Shown in pieces: positions 10,313-20,018 of a DNA stretch of 64,000 bases. The position numbers and the translations under genes are program-made. The DNA is taken from positions 186,001-250,000 of the forward strand of contig NZ_QAYE01000005.1 in assembly GCF_003053745.1 (NCBI RefSeq). Direction: 5' to 3'. How positions within the stretch are numbered: the stretch's first letter is position 1; each line of letters begins with the position of its first letter. The notes beneath the pieces are model-generated. The model saw nothing but the letters and a program-made list of their open reading frames with translations. It had not been told where the DNA came from and ran no database searches. This DNA comes from Sphingomonas faeni. GTDB taxonomy: Bacteria > Pseudomonadota > Alphaproteobacteria > Sphingomonadales > Sphingomonadaceae.

Positions 10313-12436
10313 CTATTGCGGGTTGCCGGGCGCGTACGGAAAGCGCTGTGCCTTGTACCATGCCAGGTCATGTGCGGGTGCCGCGGCGCCCGCCGGGAGC
10401 GGCTGGCCGTTGACCGACATCCAATAGGCAAGGCTGGCATCGCGCCACCAGCGCGCCTCGCGCTCTTGGACCGCTAGATACGTCGCGGTCTTTGCCCAGC
10501 GCTCGGCGTCGACCTCGGTCTTCACGCCGTCCCATTGCCGACGCATGCCGGCCACGTAGCCCACGCCCGCATCGTAATCATGGACCATCTCCGCCCACAC
10601 CGATCGCCCTGAGTTCGTCCGGTACGTCCAAGGCACATGGTGGAACCACAACAGGTCGCGCTCCGGCGTCGTTGCAGGGGCGGCCAGTTTGCGGGCAAGC
10701 TCGGGGGCGTATTGCGCAACCGCGTTGCTCCCGGTCTTCGTCCGGTCGAAGCCGATCCCCGCCTTGTCGGCGCGGTGGTAATAGACCGGGTTCCATTCAG
10801 GACGCTTGAGGTCGGCTACCCACGGACCGGGGCCGTAGTGATGCCCCGTCGCCATGACGTGCGCGAGGCCGAGCGGTGTCATGTAATCGACTACCGCCTC
10901 GCGCGATCCCATCATCATCGAGACCACCGGATCGATGACGGCGGGGGAAGGGGCGAACGTCATCGCCGCCCATTCGCGTGCGACCGGGGCGGCGCCGAGT
11001 GTGGGATCCCACGCCATCCGGCCGAACGCGTACCAGTTCGCCTGGTTGAAGGTGGAGCCCGCCCAGTCGCGGTCGCGGCCTATATTCGCCACGCCCGCCA
11101 TGCCGGTAAGTCTATGACCTTCCACCGAGCCATCGACGACCTTTGCCACGGTTTCGCCGGGCGTCCGCGTCGTCTCGCTGCCGAGCGTCTCGGCGAACAG
11201 CGGCCCGAGATAGGCGAGGTGCGTCGCGAAGCCGAGATACTCCTTGGTGATCTGGAACTCGATCATCAGCGGGGTCTTGGGCATCGCGCCGAACAGCGGG
11301 TGGAACGGCTCGCGCGGCTGGAAGTCGATCGCGCCGTTCTTGACCTGAACGATGACGTTCGGCGCGAACTTGCCGTCGAGCGGCTTGAACTCGGTGTACG
11401 CCTGTTTCGCGCGGTCGTCGGGGTCGGTCTCGGCGTAGACGAACGCGCGCCACATCACGATCCCGCCATGCGGTGCAACCGCAGCGGCGAGCACGTTGGC
11501 GCCGTCCGCGTGGCTGCGGTGGTAATCACGCGGGCCAGGCTGCCCCTCGCTGTTGGCCTTGACCAGGAAGCCGCCGAAATCGGGAATGCTGCGATAGATC
11601 TCGTCGGTCTTTGCCTTCCACCACGCAGCGACCTGCGGATCGAGCGGATCGGCGGTCTTCAAACCGCCGAGTTCGATCGGGGCCGAGAACCGTGCCGACA
11701 GATATACCTTTATCCCGTACGGCCGGAATACGTCGGCAAGCGCAGCAGCCTTGGCGATATACGGCGCGGTCAGACTCTCCGCTTTCGCGTTGACGTTGTT
11801 CAGGACGGTCCCGTTGATCCCGATCGAGGCGTTGGCGCGCGCGTAGTCGGTGTAGCGCGGATCGCGGAAATCGGGGAGCGTCCACCAGTCCCACAGCGAC
11901 GCGCCGGCATAGCCACGCTCGACCACGCCATCCAGATTGTCCCAATGGTTGAGCACGCGCAGCTTCACGCGCGGAGTCGAGGTCAGGTCGATTCGGTCGA
12001 CGCTGCCGCCGGTCTGGAGATGTCGCAGCAACGCGAAGCTGCCATAGAGTACGCCGCGATCGGTGTTGGCGGTGACGAGCAGCACGCGGCGGGACCCGAG
12101 CGTGACTTGTCCAACGCGGTACCCCTCATCGCCGAGCGCTGCCAGTGGAAGGCGGAGTGCTGCGACGTCGGGGTCGTTGGTGGTGGCCAGCAGGATCGGC
12201 AGCGTGCTCGTCCCGAACAAACCTACGCCGCGGCGTAATTCCGCCGCGGCCACGTTCAGCGTAGGCGTATCGCCGCGCGCCTCGATCGTGGTTGCGCTGC
12301 GCGCACCTGTCGTCGCCAAAGTCGGATATCGCAGCCAGAGATCATAACCGTCTTCAGCTCGCGCCGGTCCGGTCAAACCAATTACCGCTCCGAACAGAAG
12401 CACGAACTTACCGATCCATCGGCCGAATATCGTCAT
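10313..12436 (-). CDS. aguA: GH67 alpha-glucuronidase
   Basis: GH67 enzymes release (4-O-methyl)-glucuronic acid from the non-reducing end of aldouronic acids derived from glucuronoxylan. The 707-residue protein has a signal peptide (MTIFGRWIGKFVLL...GPARA), the N-terminal GH67 domain, and the barrel with family blocks RVLNHWDNLDG, GINGTVLNNVNA, YLSARFSAPIELGG and GFLVKANSEGQPGP. The C-terminal part contains the family helix-rich domain (WFHHVPW near residue 600). The start is ATG at 12436, preceded by GGGAGAGG; an upstream extension in the same frame lacks family similarity. It is the first gene of a minus-strand pair with the esterase fusion and diverges from the GH3 gene. Confidence 0.95.
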   Translation of the reverse strand: MTIFGRWIGKFVLLFGAVIGLTGPARAEDGYDLWLRYPTLATTGARSATTIEARGDTPTLNVAAAELRRGVGLFGTSTLPILLATTNDPDVAALRLPLAALGDEGYRVGQVTLGSRRVLLVTANTDRGVLYGSFALLRHLQTGGSVDRIDLTSTPRVKLRVLNHWDNLDGVVERGYAGASLWDWWTLPDFRDPRYTDYARANASIGINGTVLNNVNAKAESLTAPYIAKAAALADVFRPYGIKVYLSARFSAPIELGGLKTADPLDPQVAAWWKAKTDEIYRSIPDFGGFLVKANSEGQPGPRDYHRSHADGANVLAAAVAPHGGIVMWRAFVYAETDPDDRAKQAYTEFKPLDGKFAPNVIVQVKNGAIDFQPREPFHPLFGAMPKTPLMIEFQITKEYLGFATHLAYLGPLFAETLGSETTRTPGETVAKVVDGSVEGHRLTGMAGVANIGRDRDWAGSTFNQANWYAFGRMAWDPTLGAAPVAREWAAMTFAPSPAVIDPVVSMMMGSREAVVDYMTPLGLAHVMATGHHYGPGPWVADLKRPEWNPVYYHRADKAGIGFDRTKTGSNAVAQYAPELARKLAAPATTPERDLLWFHHVPWTYRTNSGRSVWAEMVHDYDAGVGYVAGMRRQWDGVKTEVDAERWAKTATYLAVQEREARWWRDASLAYWMSVNGQPLPAGAAAPAHDLAWYKAQRFPYAPGNPQ

Positions 12437-12489
12437 AATCCTCTCCCGCCGTTCCGCACCACATTGACAGGATCGCGGATGATCAGCCA

Positions 12490-12503
12490 TGTTATCGCTA
12501 TCA
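12490..12503. promoter_or_regulatory. LacI-type operator-like palindrome
   Basis: The 14-mer TGTTATCGCTATCA fits the pattern TGnTAnCGnTAnCA, the symmetric shape of many LacI-family operators with a central CG. It lies in the 115-bp space between the divergent aguA and GH3 genes, where it could control both. No LacI-family gene is in the window, so the regulator would have to be encoded elsewhere. Confidence 0.45.
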
Positions 12504-12551
12504 CGACGACGGCTTCGACAGCAATGCCGCGTTTCACATTAGGAGATAATC

Positions 12552-14960
12552 TTGGCCGGTACGAAGACAGCAGGGAACGCGCCGACCATGATGCCGACCC
12601 GGCGTGACCTTTTTGGCCTGCTCGGCTCGGTCTCCATCTCAGGGCTCATTCCCGGCGTTGCGTACGCCGCGACCGCGTCACCTACCTACCGCGATCCCCG
12701 CGCGCCGGTCGATCTTCGGGTCCGCGACCTCATGGCGCGGATGACGCTGGAGGAGAAAGTTGGCCAGACCATTTCCCTGTGGGCGACCAAGGCCGACGTG
12801 ATGGTGCCGGGTGGGCTCGATTTCGATCCGGCGCGCGCGACCGCGGCGTATCCGGCGGGGTTCGGGCAGGTGACGCGGCCGTCCGACAAGCGCGGCGGGC
12901 CGTCGGTCGCGGTGACGGCGGGCGGCACTGGGGCCGCGTGGCGCGGGACGGCTTCGACGATTGCGTTCGTCAACGCGGTCCAGCGCTGGGCGCGGGGCAC
13001 GCGGCTCGGCATCCCAGTGATCTTCCACGAGGAATCGCTGCACGGCTACATGGCGCCCGACGCGACGATGTTCCCGCAGGCGATCGGCATGGCAGGCAGC
13101 TTCGACCGAGACCTGATGCTACGCGCGCAGGTGATCATCGGTCGCGAAGTGCGCGCGCACGGCAGCCACCTCTCGCTGTCGCCGGTCGTCGACATCGCCC
13201 GCGATCCGCGCTGGGGCCGGATCGAGGAGACGTTCGGCGAGGATCCGTATCTGTGCGGCGAGATGGGCGTCGCCGCGGTTGAGGGGTTGCAGGGCGACAG
13301 CACGACATTGGCGCCCGGCAAGGTCTTCGCGACGCTGAAACACATGACCGGGCACGGCCAACCCCAGGCCGGTAACAATATCGGTCCCGCTCCGATCGGC
13401 GAGCGCGAACTGCGCGAGAGCTTCTTCCCGCCGTTCCGCGCGGTCGTGACGCGGACCGGGATCGGCGCGGTGATGCCATCGTATAACGAGATCGATGGCG
13501 TCCCGAGTCATGCGAACCACTGGCTGCTCGGCGACGTGCTGCGCGGCGAATGGGGGTTTTCGGGTGCGATCGTCAGCGATTACGGCGCAATCGAAGAACT
13601 CGACACGATCCACCACATTGCGCGCGACCTGAACGGGGCGGCGAAACTGGCTTTGGCAGCCGGGGTCGACAGCGCGCTGCCCGACGGCCTGGCCTACCGC
13701 ACGCTTCCCGCCCAGGTGCGCGCGGGGACGGTGCCGATCGCACAGGTAGACGCCGCCTGCGCGCGCATGCTGGCATTGAAGTTCCGCGCCGGCTTGTTCG
13801 AGGAGTCGGTGGTCGATCCCCGCGTCGCCGCTCGCCTGACCGGTAACGCGGAAGCGCGCGGCGTCGCGCTGGAGGCTGGCCGCAAATCGATGTGCCTGCT
13901 GACCAACGACGGCACGCTGCCGCTCGCGCCGAAGGGCAAGATCGCCGTGATCGGGCCCAATGCCGCGATCGCGCGGCTCGGCGGCTATTCCGCTCCGCCG
14001 CGGCAGGCGGTGTCGCTGCTCGACGGTGTGCGTGCACTGGTCGGCGGCGCGGCGACGATCGTCCATGCGCAGGGCGTGTTCATCACCCAGAGCGAGGACC
14101 GGTCGCAGGACGCGGTGCTGCTCGCCGACCCCGCCAAGAACCGCGCGCTGAGCGCCGAGGCGGTCGAGGTCGCGCGCGGGGCGGACACGATCATCCTCGC
14201 GATCGGCGATACCGAGCAGACCAGCCGCGAGGGGTTCTCGGCTAATCACCTGGGCGATCGCACCACATTGGACCTGCTCGGCGAGCAGAACGCGCTGTTC
14301 GACGCGCTGCATGTGCTGGGCAAGCCGATCGTGATCGCGGCAATCAACGGCCGTCCGCCGAGCTGGCCGAACGTGATCGCGAAGGCGAACGCGGTGCTGG
14401 AATGCTGGTATCCGGGGCAGGAGGGCGGCACCGCGATGGCCGAGGCGCTGTTCGGGCGGATCAATCCGGGCGCAAAGCTGCCCGTGACCGTGGTGCGCGA
14501 AGTCGGCCAGGTGCCGTTCTATTACAACCGCAAGCCCTCGACCCAGCGTGGCTATCTGTTCGCGGAGACGGCGCCGTTGTTCCCGTTCGGGCACGGCCTC
14601 AGCTACACCCGCTTCGAGGTCAGCGCACCGCGGCTGTCGGCAGCGAAGATCGGCATCGCCGGCAGCGTCGGTGTCGAGGTCGACGTCGCCAATATCGGCC
14701 AACGCGCCGGCGACGAGGTCGTGCAGATCTACGTGCGCGACCAGGTTTCGTCGGTCGCCCGACCGGTGATGGAGCTGAAGGGCTTCGAACGCGTGACGCT
14801 CGCGCCCGGCGAACGACGGACGTTGCGCTTCACGCTCGGCCCCGACGCGTTCGCATTGTGGGACGTCGACATGCGCGAGGTCGTCGAGCCCGGCCTGTTC
14901 ACCATCATGGCCGGGCCGAGTTCGGCACAGCTGAAATCCGCTATTCTCGAAATCGCCTGA
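12552..14960 (+). CDS. GH3 family beta-xylosidase/beta-glucosidase
   Basis: An 802-residue three-domain glycoside hydrolase family 3 enzyme. The N-terminus has a twin-arginine-like leader, [12 protein letters not shown], so export to the periplasm is likely. The (beta/alpha)8 domain contains [12 protein letters not shown] and the nucleophile aspartate in [12 protein letters not shown] (Asp343). The second domain has [12 protein letters not shown] and the C-terminus carries a fibronectin type III-like domain (from about residue 690). Within this locus it probably removes xylose or glucose from xylo-oligosaccharides. Start TTG at 12552 is supported by AGGAG six bases upstream; ATG at 12588 or 12591 is possible. 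It leads a plus-strand operon with manD. Confidence 0.92.
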   Translation: MAGTKTAGNAPTMMPTRRDLFGLLGSVSISGLIPGVAYAATASPTYRDPRAPVDLRVRDLMARMTLEEKVGQTISLWATKADVMVPGGLDFDPARATAAYPAGFGQVTRPSDKRGGPSVAVTAGGTGAAWRGTASTIAFVNAVQRWARGTRLGIPVIFHEESLHGYMAPDATMFPQAIGMAGSFDRDLMLRAQVIIGREVRAHGSHLSLSPVVDIARDPRWGRIEETFGEDPYLCGEMGVAAVEGLQGDSTTLAPGKVFATLKHMTGHGQPQAGNNIGPAPIGERELRESFFPPFRAVVTRTGIGAVMPSYNEIDGVPSHANHWLLGDVLRGEWGFSGAIVSDYGAIEELDTIHHIARDLNGAAKLALAAGVDSALPDGLAYRTLPAQVRAGTVPIAQVDAACARMLALKFRAGLFEESVVDPRVAARLTGNAEARGVALEAGRKSMCLLTNDGTLPLAPKGKIAVIGPNAAIARLGGYSAPPRQAVSLLDGVRALVGGAATIVHAQGVFITQSEDRSQDAVLLADPAKNRALSAEAVEVARGADTIILAIGDTEQTSREGFSANHLGDRTTLDLLGEQNALFDALHVLGKPIVIAAINGRPPSWPNVIAKANAVLECWYPGQEGGTAMAEALFGRINPGAKLPVTVVREVGQVPFYYNRKPSTQRGYLFAETAPLFPFGHGLSYTRFEVSAPRLSAAKIGIAGSVGVEVDVANIGQRAGDEVVQIYVRDQVSSVARPVMELKGFERVTLAPGERRTLRFTLGPDAFALWDVDMREVVEPGLFTIMAGPSSAQLKSAILEIA

Positions 14961-14970
14961 AGGACCTGCG

Positions 14971-16182
14971 ATGCCCAAGATCGTTTCCGCCCGCGTCATC
15001 GTCACGTCGCCCGGCCGTAATTTCGTCACGCTGAAGATCACGTGCGATGACGGCACCACCGGCCTCGGCGACGCGACGCTCAACGGCCGTGAACTCAGCG
15101 TCGCAAGCTACCTGACCGACCATGTCGTGCCATGCCTGATAGGCCGCGATGCGCACCGGATCGAGGACGTCTGGCAGTATCTCTACAAGGGCGCCTACTG
15201 GCGCCGCGGACCGGTGACGATGGCGGCGATCGCCGCGGTCGATACGGCCTTGTGGGATATCAAGGGCAAGCTCGCGGGCATGCCGGTGTACCAGTTGCTC
15301 GGCGGCGCTGCGCGCGATGCATGCATGGTCTACGCGCATGCCAACGGGACGACGATCGAGGACACGATCGCGGTCGCGAAGGCCGAGCAGGCCAAGGGCT
15401 ACAAGGCAATCCGGCTGCAATGCGGCGTGCCGGGGCTCGCCTCGACTTACGGCGTCGCCAAGCACGGCGCACGATACGAGCCCGCCGACGCCGACCTGCC
15501 GAGCGAAAGCGTCTGGTCGACCGAAAAATACCTCCGCGTCGTCCCCGAACTGTTCAAGGCCGCGCGCGAGGCGATGGGCTGGGACGTCCACCTGCTCCAC
15601 GACATTCACCACCGGCTGACGCCGATCGAGGCGGGGCGGCTCGGCAAGGCGCTCGAGCCGTATAATCTCTTCTGGATCGAGGATCCGACGCCTGCCGAGA
15701 ACCAGGAGGCGTTCAAGCTGATCCGCCACCATACGACGACGCCGATCGCGGTGGGCGAGGTGTTCAATTCGATCTGGGACGCGAAGGACCTGATCCAGAA
15801 CCAGCTGATCGACTATATCCGCGCGACCGTCGTGCATGCCGGCGGCATCACGCACCTGCGACGGATCGCGTCGCTCGCCGACCTGTACCAGGTGCGAACG
15901 GGCTGTCACGGCGCGACCGACCTGTCGCCGGTGGCGATGGCGGCGGCGCTGCATTTCGGGCTGTCGGTGCCCAATTTTGGCGTGCAGGAGCATATGCCAC
16001 ACACCGACGAGACCGATGCGGTCTTTCCGCATGCATACAGCTTCGACGACGGCATGATGCATCCGGGGGAGGCACCGGGGTTGGGCGTCGACATCGACGA
16101 GGATCTCGCCGCAACCTACGACTACAAGCGCGCCTATCTTCCGGTCGCGCGTCTTGAGGATGGCACGTTGTGCAATTGGTGA
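14971..16182 (+). CDS. manD: D-mannonate dehydratase, ManD type (enolase superfamily)
   Basis: ManD dehydrates D-mannonate to 2-keto-3-deoxy-D-gluconate, the step that follows glucuronate isomerisation and fructuronate reduction. The 403-residue protein closely resembles the characterised sphingomonad ManD (Novosphingobium), and its catalytic set can be placed: Arg148, Tyr160, Asp211 and His213 in LLHDIHHR, Glu237 in WIEDPTP, Glu263 in VGEVFN, and His313 in TGCHGATD. This combination marks the high-activity ManD group. The gene starts ten bases after the GH3 stop and overlaps the start region of the transporter gene, so it is co-transcribed. Confidence 0.95.
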   Translation: MPKIVSARVIVTSPGRNFVTLKITCDDGTTGLGDATLNGRELSVASYLTDHVVPCLIGRDAHRIEDVWQYLYKGAYWRRGPVTMAAIAAVDTALWDIKGKLAGMPVYQLLGGAARDACMVYAHANGTTIEDTIAVAKAEQAKGYKAIRLQCGVPGLASTYGVAKHGARYEPADADLPSESVWSTEKYLRVVPELFKAAREAMGWDVHLLHDIHHRLTPIEAGRLGKALEPYNLFWIEDPTPAENQEAFKLIRHHTTTPIAVGEVFNSIWDAKDLIQNQLIDYIRATVVHAGGITHLRRIASLADLYQVRTGCHGATDLSPVAMAAALHFGLSVPNFGVQEHMPHTDETDAVFPHAYSFDDGMMHPGEAPGLGVDIDEDLAATYDYKRAYLPVARLEDGTLCNW

Positions 16183-16190
16183 ACGGGGCC

Positions 16191-17462
16191 ATGCCAGCAG
16201 CCGAGAAACCTCGCGGCAAAGTGCGGTGGATCGTCTGTGCATTGCTCTTCGCTGCCGTTGCGCTGAGCTATATCGACCGGCTCGTGCTGCCGGTGCTGAA
16301 ACCCGAACTCCAGGCGCGCTATGACTGGAGCGAGCAGGGCTATGCCGATCTCGCGATCGCGTTCCAGGCGGCGTACGGCATCGCCTATGTGCTGTTCGGG
16401 CGGTTCGTCGACCGGGTCGGCGCGAAGATCGGCTATGCGGTCGCGGTGACTTTGTGGACGATCGGTCATGTCGCGCATGCACTTTTCACCAGCGCGGGCA
16501 TGATGATCTTCGCGCGTATCCCCCTCGCGATCGGCGAGGCCGGTGCGTTTCCGGCGGCGCTGGCCGCGGCCAACGAATGGTTTCCACAACGCGAGCGTGC
16601 GCTGGCGATCGGCATCTTCAACGCGGGCTCCAACGTCGGCGCGATCCTCACGCCATTGATCGTGCCGGTGATCGCGGTGACGTTCGGCTGGCGGATGGCG
16701 TTCATTGCGACCGGCGCGCTGACCGTGATCTGGTTGATGGCGTGGCTCGCTTTCTATAGGTCGCCGCGCAAGCACCCCCGCGTCACCCCTGAGGAACTGG
16801 CCTGGATCGAGGCCGATCCCGTGCCCGCCGCCAAGCCGGTCCGCTGGCGCACGCTGCTGCGCCTACGCCAGACCTGGGCGTATATGCTCGGTCGGTTCCT
16901 GATCGATCCGGTGTGGTGGACCTTCTTGTTCTGGCTGCCCGATTTCTTCAACCGGCAATACGGCGTGAAGATGCTCGATTTCGGTCCGCCGCTGGTCGCC
17001 GTGTACGTGCTGGCCGATGTCGGATCGGTCGCGGGCGGCTGGTTCTCGTCGCGGTTGCTGACGCGCGGCCAGACCCCGAACCGCGCACGAAAGACTGCGC
17101 TGTTCGCGTGCGCGCTGTTCGCCCTGCCGATCATCTTCGCCGCGCAGGCACCGGGACTATGGTGGGCGGTCGCGGCGATCGGCCTGGCGTGCGCATGCCA
17201 CCAGGGCTTTTCCGCCAATGTCTATGCGATCCCCGGTGACCTGTTCCCACGCGGCATGGGCGGATCTGTGATCGGTCTCGGCGGGCTGGCGGGGGCGTTC
17301 GGCGGCATGCTGATGGCCAAGTTCGCGGGCACGATCCTCGCCGGCGTCGGCAGCTATGGTCCGATCTTCGTGGTCGCCGGGTGCGCCTATTTCGTCGCGT
17401 TGCTGGTTATCCACCTGCTCGTACCGCACTACACTCCCGTCGATCCGGAACGCCTCGCATGA
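16191..17462 (+). CDS. MFS transporter, ACS/hexuronate (ExuT) type
   Basis: A 12-helix major facilitator with the anion:cation symporter family look: ALSYIDRLVLPVLKPEL in helix 1, FGRFVDRVGAKIGY after helix 2, and [18 protein letters not shown] in helix 4. The family includes hexuronate and aldonate importers, and its position between manD and uxaC points to glucuronate or a close relative. The ATG at 16191 is taken as start; GTG codons at 16170 and 16179 in the same frame overlap the end of manD. The stop overlaps the uxaC start as ATGA. Confidence 0.88.
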   Translation: MPAAEKPRGKVRWIVCALLFAAVALSYIDRLVLPVLKPELQARYDWSEQGYADLAIAFQAAYGIAYVLFGRFVDRVGAKIGYAVAVTLWTIGHVAHALFTSAGMMIFARIPLAIGEAGAFPAALAAANEWFPQRERALAIGIFNAGSNVGAILTPLIVPVIAVTFGWRMAFIATGALTVIWLMAWLAFYRSPRKHPRVTPEELAWIEADPVPAAKPVRWRTLLRLRQTWAYMLGRFLIDPVWWTFLFWLPDFFNRQYGVKMLDFGPPLVAVYVLADVGSVAGGWFSSRLLTRGQTPNRARKTALFACALFALPIIFAAQAPGLWWAVAAIGLACACHQGFSANVYAIPGDLFPRGMGGSVIGLGGLAGAFGGMLMAKFAGTILAGVGSYGPIFVVAGCAYFVALLVIHLLVPHYTPVDPERLA

Positions 17463-18871
17463 CCCATCCGCTACGCCTCCACCCCGACCGCCTGTTCCCC
17501 AGCGAAGGCCGCACCCGCGACATCGCCCGCGCGCTGCATGCGGGGGTGAAGGACCTGCCGATCGTCAGTCCGCACGGCCATACCGATCCGGCATGGTTCG
17601 CGCGGAACGAGGCGTTCAGCGATCCCGCGTCGCTGTTGATCGTCCCCGATCACTATGTGTTCCGGATGCTCTACAGCCAGGGCGTGCCGCTGAACGCGCT
17701 CGGCGTACCGACGGTGGATGGCAGCCCGACGGAGATCGATCCGCGCGCGATCTGGAAGATCTTCGCGGCGAACTACCATCTGTTCCGGGGCACGCCGTCG
17801 CGGATGTGGCTTGACTGGGTGTTCGCCGAGGCGTTCGAGATCGACGTCCGCCTCGAACCCGCGACCGCGGACCTGTATTTCGACACGATCGATGCCGCGC
17901 TGAAGACGACCGAGTTCCGCCCGCGCGCGCTGTTCGACCGGTTCGGGATCGAACTGATTGCGACCACCGAAAGCCCGCTCGACTCGCTGGAGCACCATGC
18001 CGCGATCCGCGGGAGCGACTGGAACGGCCGCGTCGTCACCGCCTATCGACCCGATCCGGTCGTCGATCCCGACACGCCGGGCTTCGCCGCCAACGTCCGC
18101 CGTTTCGGTGAGACCGCGGGCGAAGACGTCGGCAGCTATGCGGGCTATCTCGCGGCGCACCGCTTCCACCGTGCGCGCTTCCGCGATGCTGGTGCGACCT
18201 CGACCGATCACGGCCACCCGTCGGCGGCGACCGCAGACCTGACGCCTGCCGAAGCGGAGGCGCTCTACGCCCGCGTCATGGCCCAGCCGACCGCCGCCGA
18301 CGCCGAACTCTTTCGCGCGCAGATGCTGACCGAGATGGCGGCGATGTCGGTCGAGGACGGTATGGTGATGCAGCTTCACCCTGCCGTCTCGCGCAGCCAC
18401 AACGCCTCGGTGCTCGCGCGCTTCGGTCGCGACAAGGGGGGCGACATCCCGCTTCCCGGCGAGTTCGTCCGCGCATTGAAACCGCTGCTCGACCGGTTCG
18501 GCAACAACCCGGCGCTGACGCTGATCCTTTTCACGCTCGACGAGGACACCTACGCGCGTGAACTCGCCCCGCTCGCCGGGCATTACCCGTCGCTGCGGCT
18601 TGGCCCGCCCTGGTGGTTCCACGACAGTCCGGAGGGCATGCGCCGCTTCCGCGAACGCGCGACGGAGACGGCCGGCTTCTACAACACGGTCGGCTTCAAC
18701 GACGACACCCGCGCCTTCCTCTCGATCCCGGCACGCCACGACGTCGCGCGCCGGATGGACTGCGCGTTCCTCGCGAAACTCGTCGCCGAACACCGGCTCG
18801 AAGAGGATGAAGCGCACGAGGTCGCCCGTGCGCTTGCCTACAACCTCGTCAAACAAGCCTATCGACTATGA
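17459..18871 (+). CDS. uxaC: Glucuronate isomerase
   Basis: UxaC converts D-glucuronate to D-fructuronate (and galacturonate to tagaturonate) in the cytoplasm. The 470-residue length is normal. Family features include KDLPIVSPHGHTDPAWF near residue 34 (metal-binding histidines), NYHLFRGTPSRMWLD, and GPPWWFHDSPEGMRRFRE near 383. The start is the ATG inside the ATGA overlap with the transporter gene. Its own stop overlaps the next start in the same manner, so transporter, uxaC and the lactonase gene are translationally coupled. Its presence fits GH67 releasing glucuronate. Confidence 0.96.
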   Translation: MTHPLRLHPDRLFPSEGRTRDIARALHAGVKDLPIVSPHGHTDPAWFARNEAFSDPASLLIVPDHYVFRMLYSQGVPLNALGVPTVDGSPTEIDPRAIWKIFAANYHLFRGTPSRMWLDWVFAEAFEIDVRLEPATADLYFDTIDAALKTTEFRPRALFDRFGIELIATTESPLDSLEHHAAIRGSDWNGRVVTAYRPDPVVDPDTPGFAANVRRFGETAGEDVGSYAGYLAAHRFHRARFRDAGATSTDHGHPSAATADLTPAEAEALYARVMAQPTAADAELFRAQMLTEMAAMSVEDGMVMQLHPAVSRSHNASVLARFGRDKGGDIPLPGEFVRALKPLLDRFGNNPALTLILFTLDEDTYARELAPLAGHYPSLRLGPPWWFHDSPEGMRRFRERATETAGFYNTVGFNDDTRAFLSIPARHDVARRMDCAFLAKLVAEHRLEEDEAHEVARALAYNLVKQAYRL

Positions 18872-19923
18872 AGCAGCCCGGCCTCGAGCGTTGCGCGAAG
18901 GAAGCGTTCCAGCCGGGACGTCGCGACATTCTTTTCGGAGCAATGGCGATGGTCGCCGCGCCTGCTTTTGGTGCCGGCCCCGCCGCCGAGCCGCGTATCC
19001 AGCGTCTGTCGCCCGCGTTCGACCGAATGGTCGCGCCGGGCACGCGGGTCGAGACGATCGCGACCGGCATTCGCTGGGCGGAGGGGCCGGTATGGGTGGA
19101 AGCCGGCCAATATCTGCTGTTCTCCGATCCTCCTGCCAATATCGTCCGTCGCTGGCGCAAGGGTGGACCGGCCGTGCCGTTCCTCGATCCGTCGGGGGCA
19201 GGAGGCACCGATCCGAAGCTCATCCGCGAACCGGGCGCGAACGGACTTGCGCTCGACCGTACGGGCCGGTTGTTGATCGCGAACAGTGGTGGGCGCTCGA
19301 TCGATCGCGTGGATTTGGTCGCGCGGCGGCGCGAGGTGGTGGTCGACCGGTATCAGGGAAAGCGGTTCAACAGCCCGAACGACATGCATGTCGCGCGCGA
19401 TGGGACGCTATATTTTACGGACCCGCCGTACGGTTTGACCGAAGGCGATACCTCGCCGCTGAAGGAAATGTCGGTGAACGGCGTGTATCGGCTGCGCCCC
19501 GGTGGTGTGGTCGAACTGCTGGAGGGGAGCCTGACGCGACCGAACGGCATCGCGCTGTCGCCTGATGAGACGCGCCTCTACGTATCAGTGTCGGACGAAA
19601 CCGCACCCCGGATCATGGTCTACGACCTCGATGCCAAGGGCGTGCGCAATGCCCGGGTGCTGCTCGATGCCAAGGCGATGAAGGCGCGGGGCGGGGCGGG
19701 GTTGCCCGACGGCATGAAGGTCGCGCGGGACGGGACGCTGGTGTGCTCGGTGCCCGGCGGGATGATGTTCATGACGCCCGATGCGGAGCCGCTCGCGCTG
19801 GTGACGACCGGCGCGCCGATCGCCAACTGCGCGTTCGGCGAGCGGGGGCGGGCGCTATACATGACCGCCAACGACCGCGTCCTGCGCCTGCCGCTCCGTG
19901 CGGGTTGGCAAAGCGAGGGCTGA
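18868..19923 (+). CDS. SMP-30/gluconolactonase-type beta-propeller lactonase
   Basis: A 351-residue six-bladed propeller of the SMP-30/gluconolaconase/LRE family, which hydrolyses sugar lactones. Visible family blocks are EGPVWVEAGQYLLFSD (about residues 75-90), GANGLALDRTGRLLIAN, FNSPNDMHVARDGTLYFTDPPYGL and RPNGIALSPDETRLYV, which supply the metal-binding Glu, Asn and Asp positions. A leader with GRRDILFGAM followed by a hydrophobic stretch suggests Tat export. It overlaps the uxaC stop by ATGA. A substrate such as an aldonolactone or uronolactone is inferred from context only. Confidence 0.88.
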   Translation: MKQPGLERCAKEAFQPGRRDILFGAMAMVAAPAFGAGPAAEPRIQRLSPAFDRMVAPGTRVETIATGIRWAEGPVWVEAGQYLLFSDPPANIVRRWRKGGPAVPFLDPSGAGGTDPKLIREPGANGLALDRTGRLLIANSGGRSIDRVDLVARRREVVVDRYQGKRFNSPNDMHVARDGTLYFTDPPYGLTEGDTSPLKEMSVNGVYRLRPGGVVELLEGSLTRPNGIALSPDETRLYVSVSDETAPRIMVYDLDAKGVRNARVLLDAKAMKARGGAGLPDGMKVARDGTLVCSVPGGMMFMTPDAEPLALVTTGAPIANCAFGERGRALYMTANDRVLRLPLRAGWQSEG

Positions 19924-19984
19924 TCCGTCTTCGCTCGACACGGGTCGTTTGCCCATCGGTCACGTTGGCACGGTCTTGGGACGC

Positions 19985-20010
19985 TCCCCGATAGCAACCG
20001 CTACCGGGGA
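19985..20010. terminator. Stem-loop between convergent lactonase and TonB receptor genes
   Basis: TCCCCGATAGC, loop AACC, and GCTACCGGGGA form an 11-bp stem with one mismatch. It lies between the ends of two convergent genes and could stop both. No T run follows on either strand, so it may act by folding alone. Confidence 0.5.
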
Positions 20011-20018
20011 CAGGTCGA

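Noticed and set aside
13119..15083. 654-codon open frame opposite the GH3 gene
   Set aside because: Antisense to a well conserved glycoside hydrolase and compositionally a shadow.
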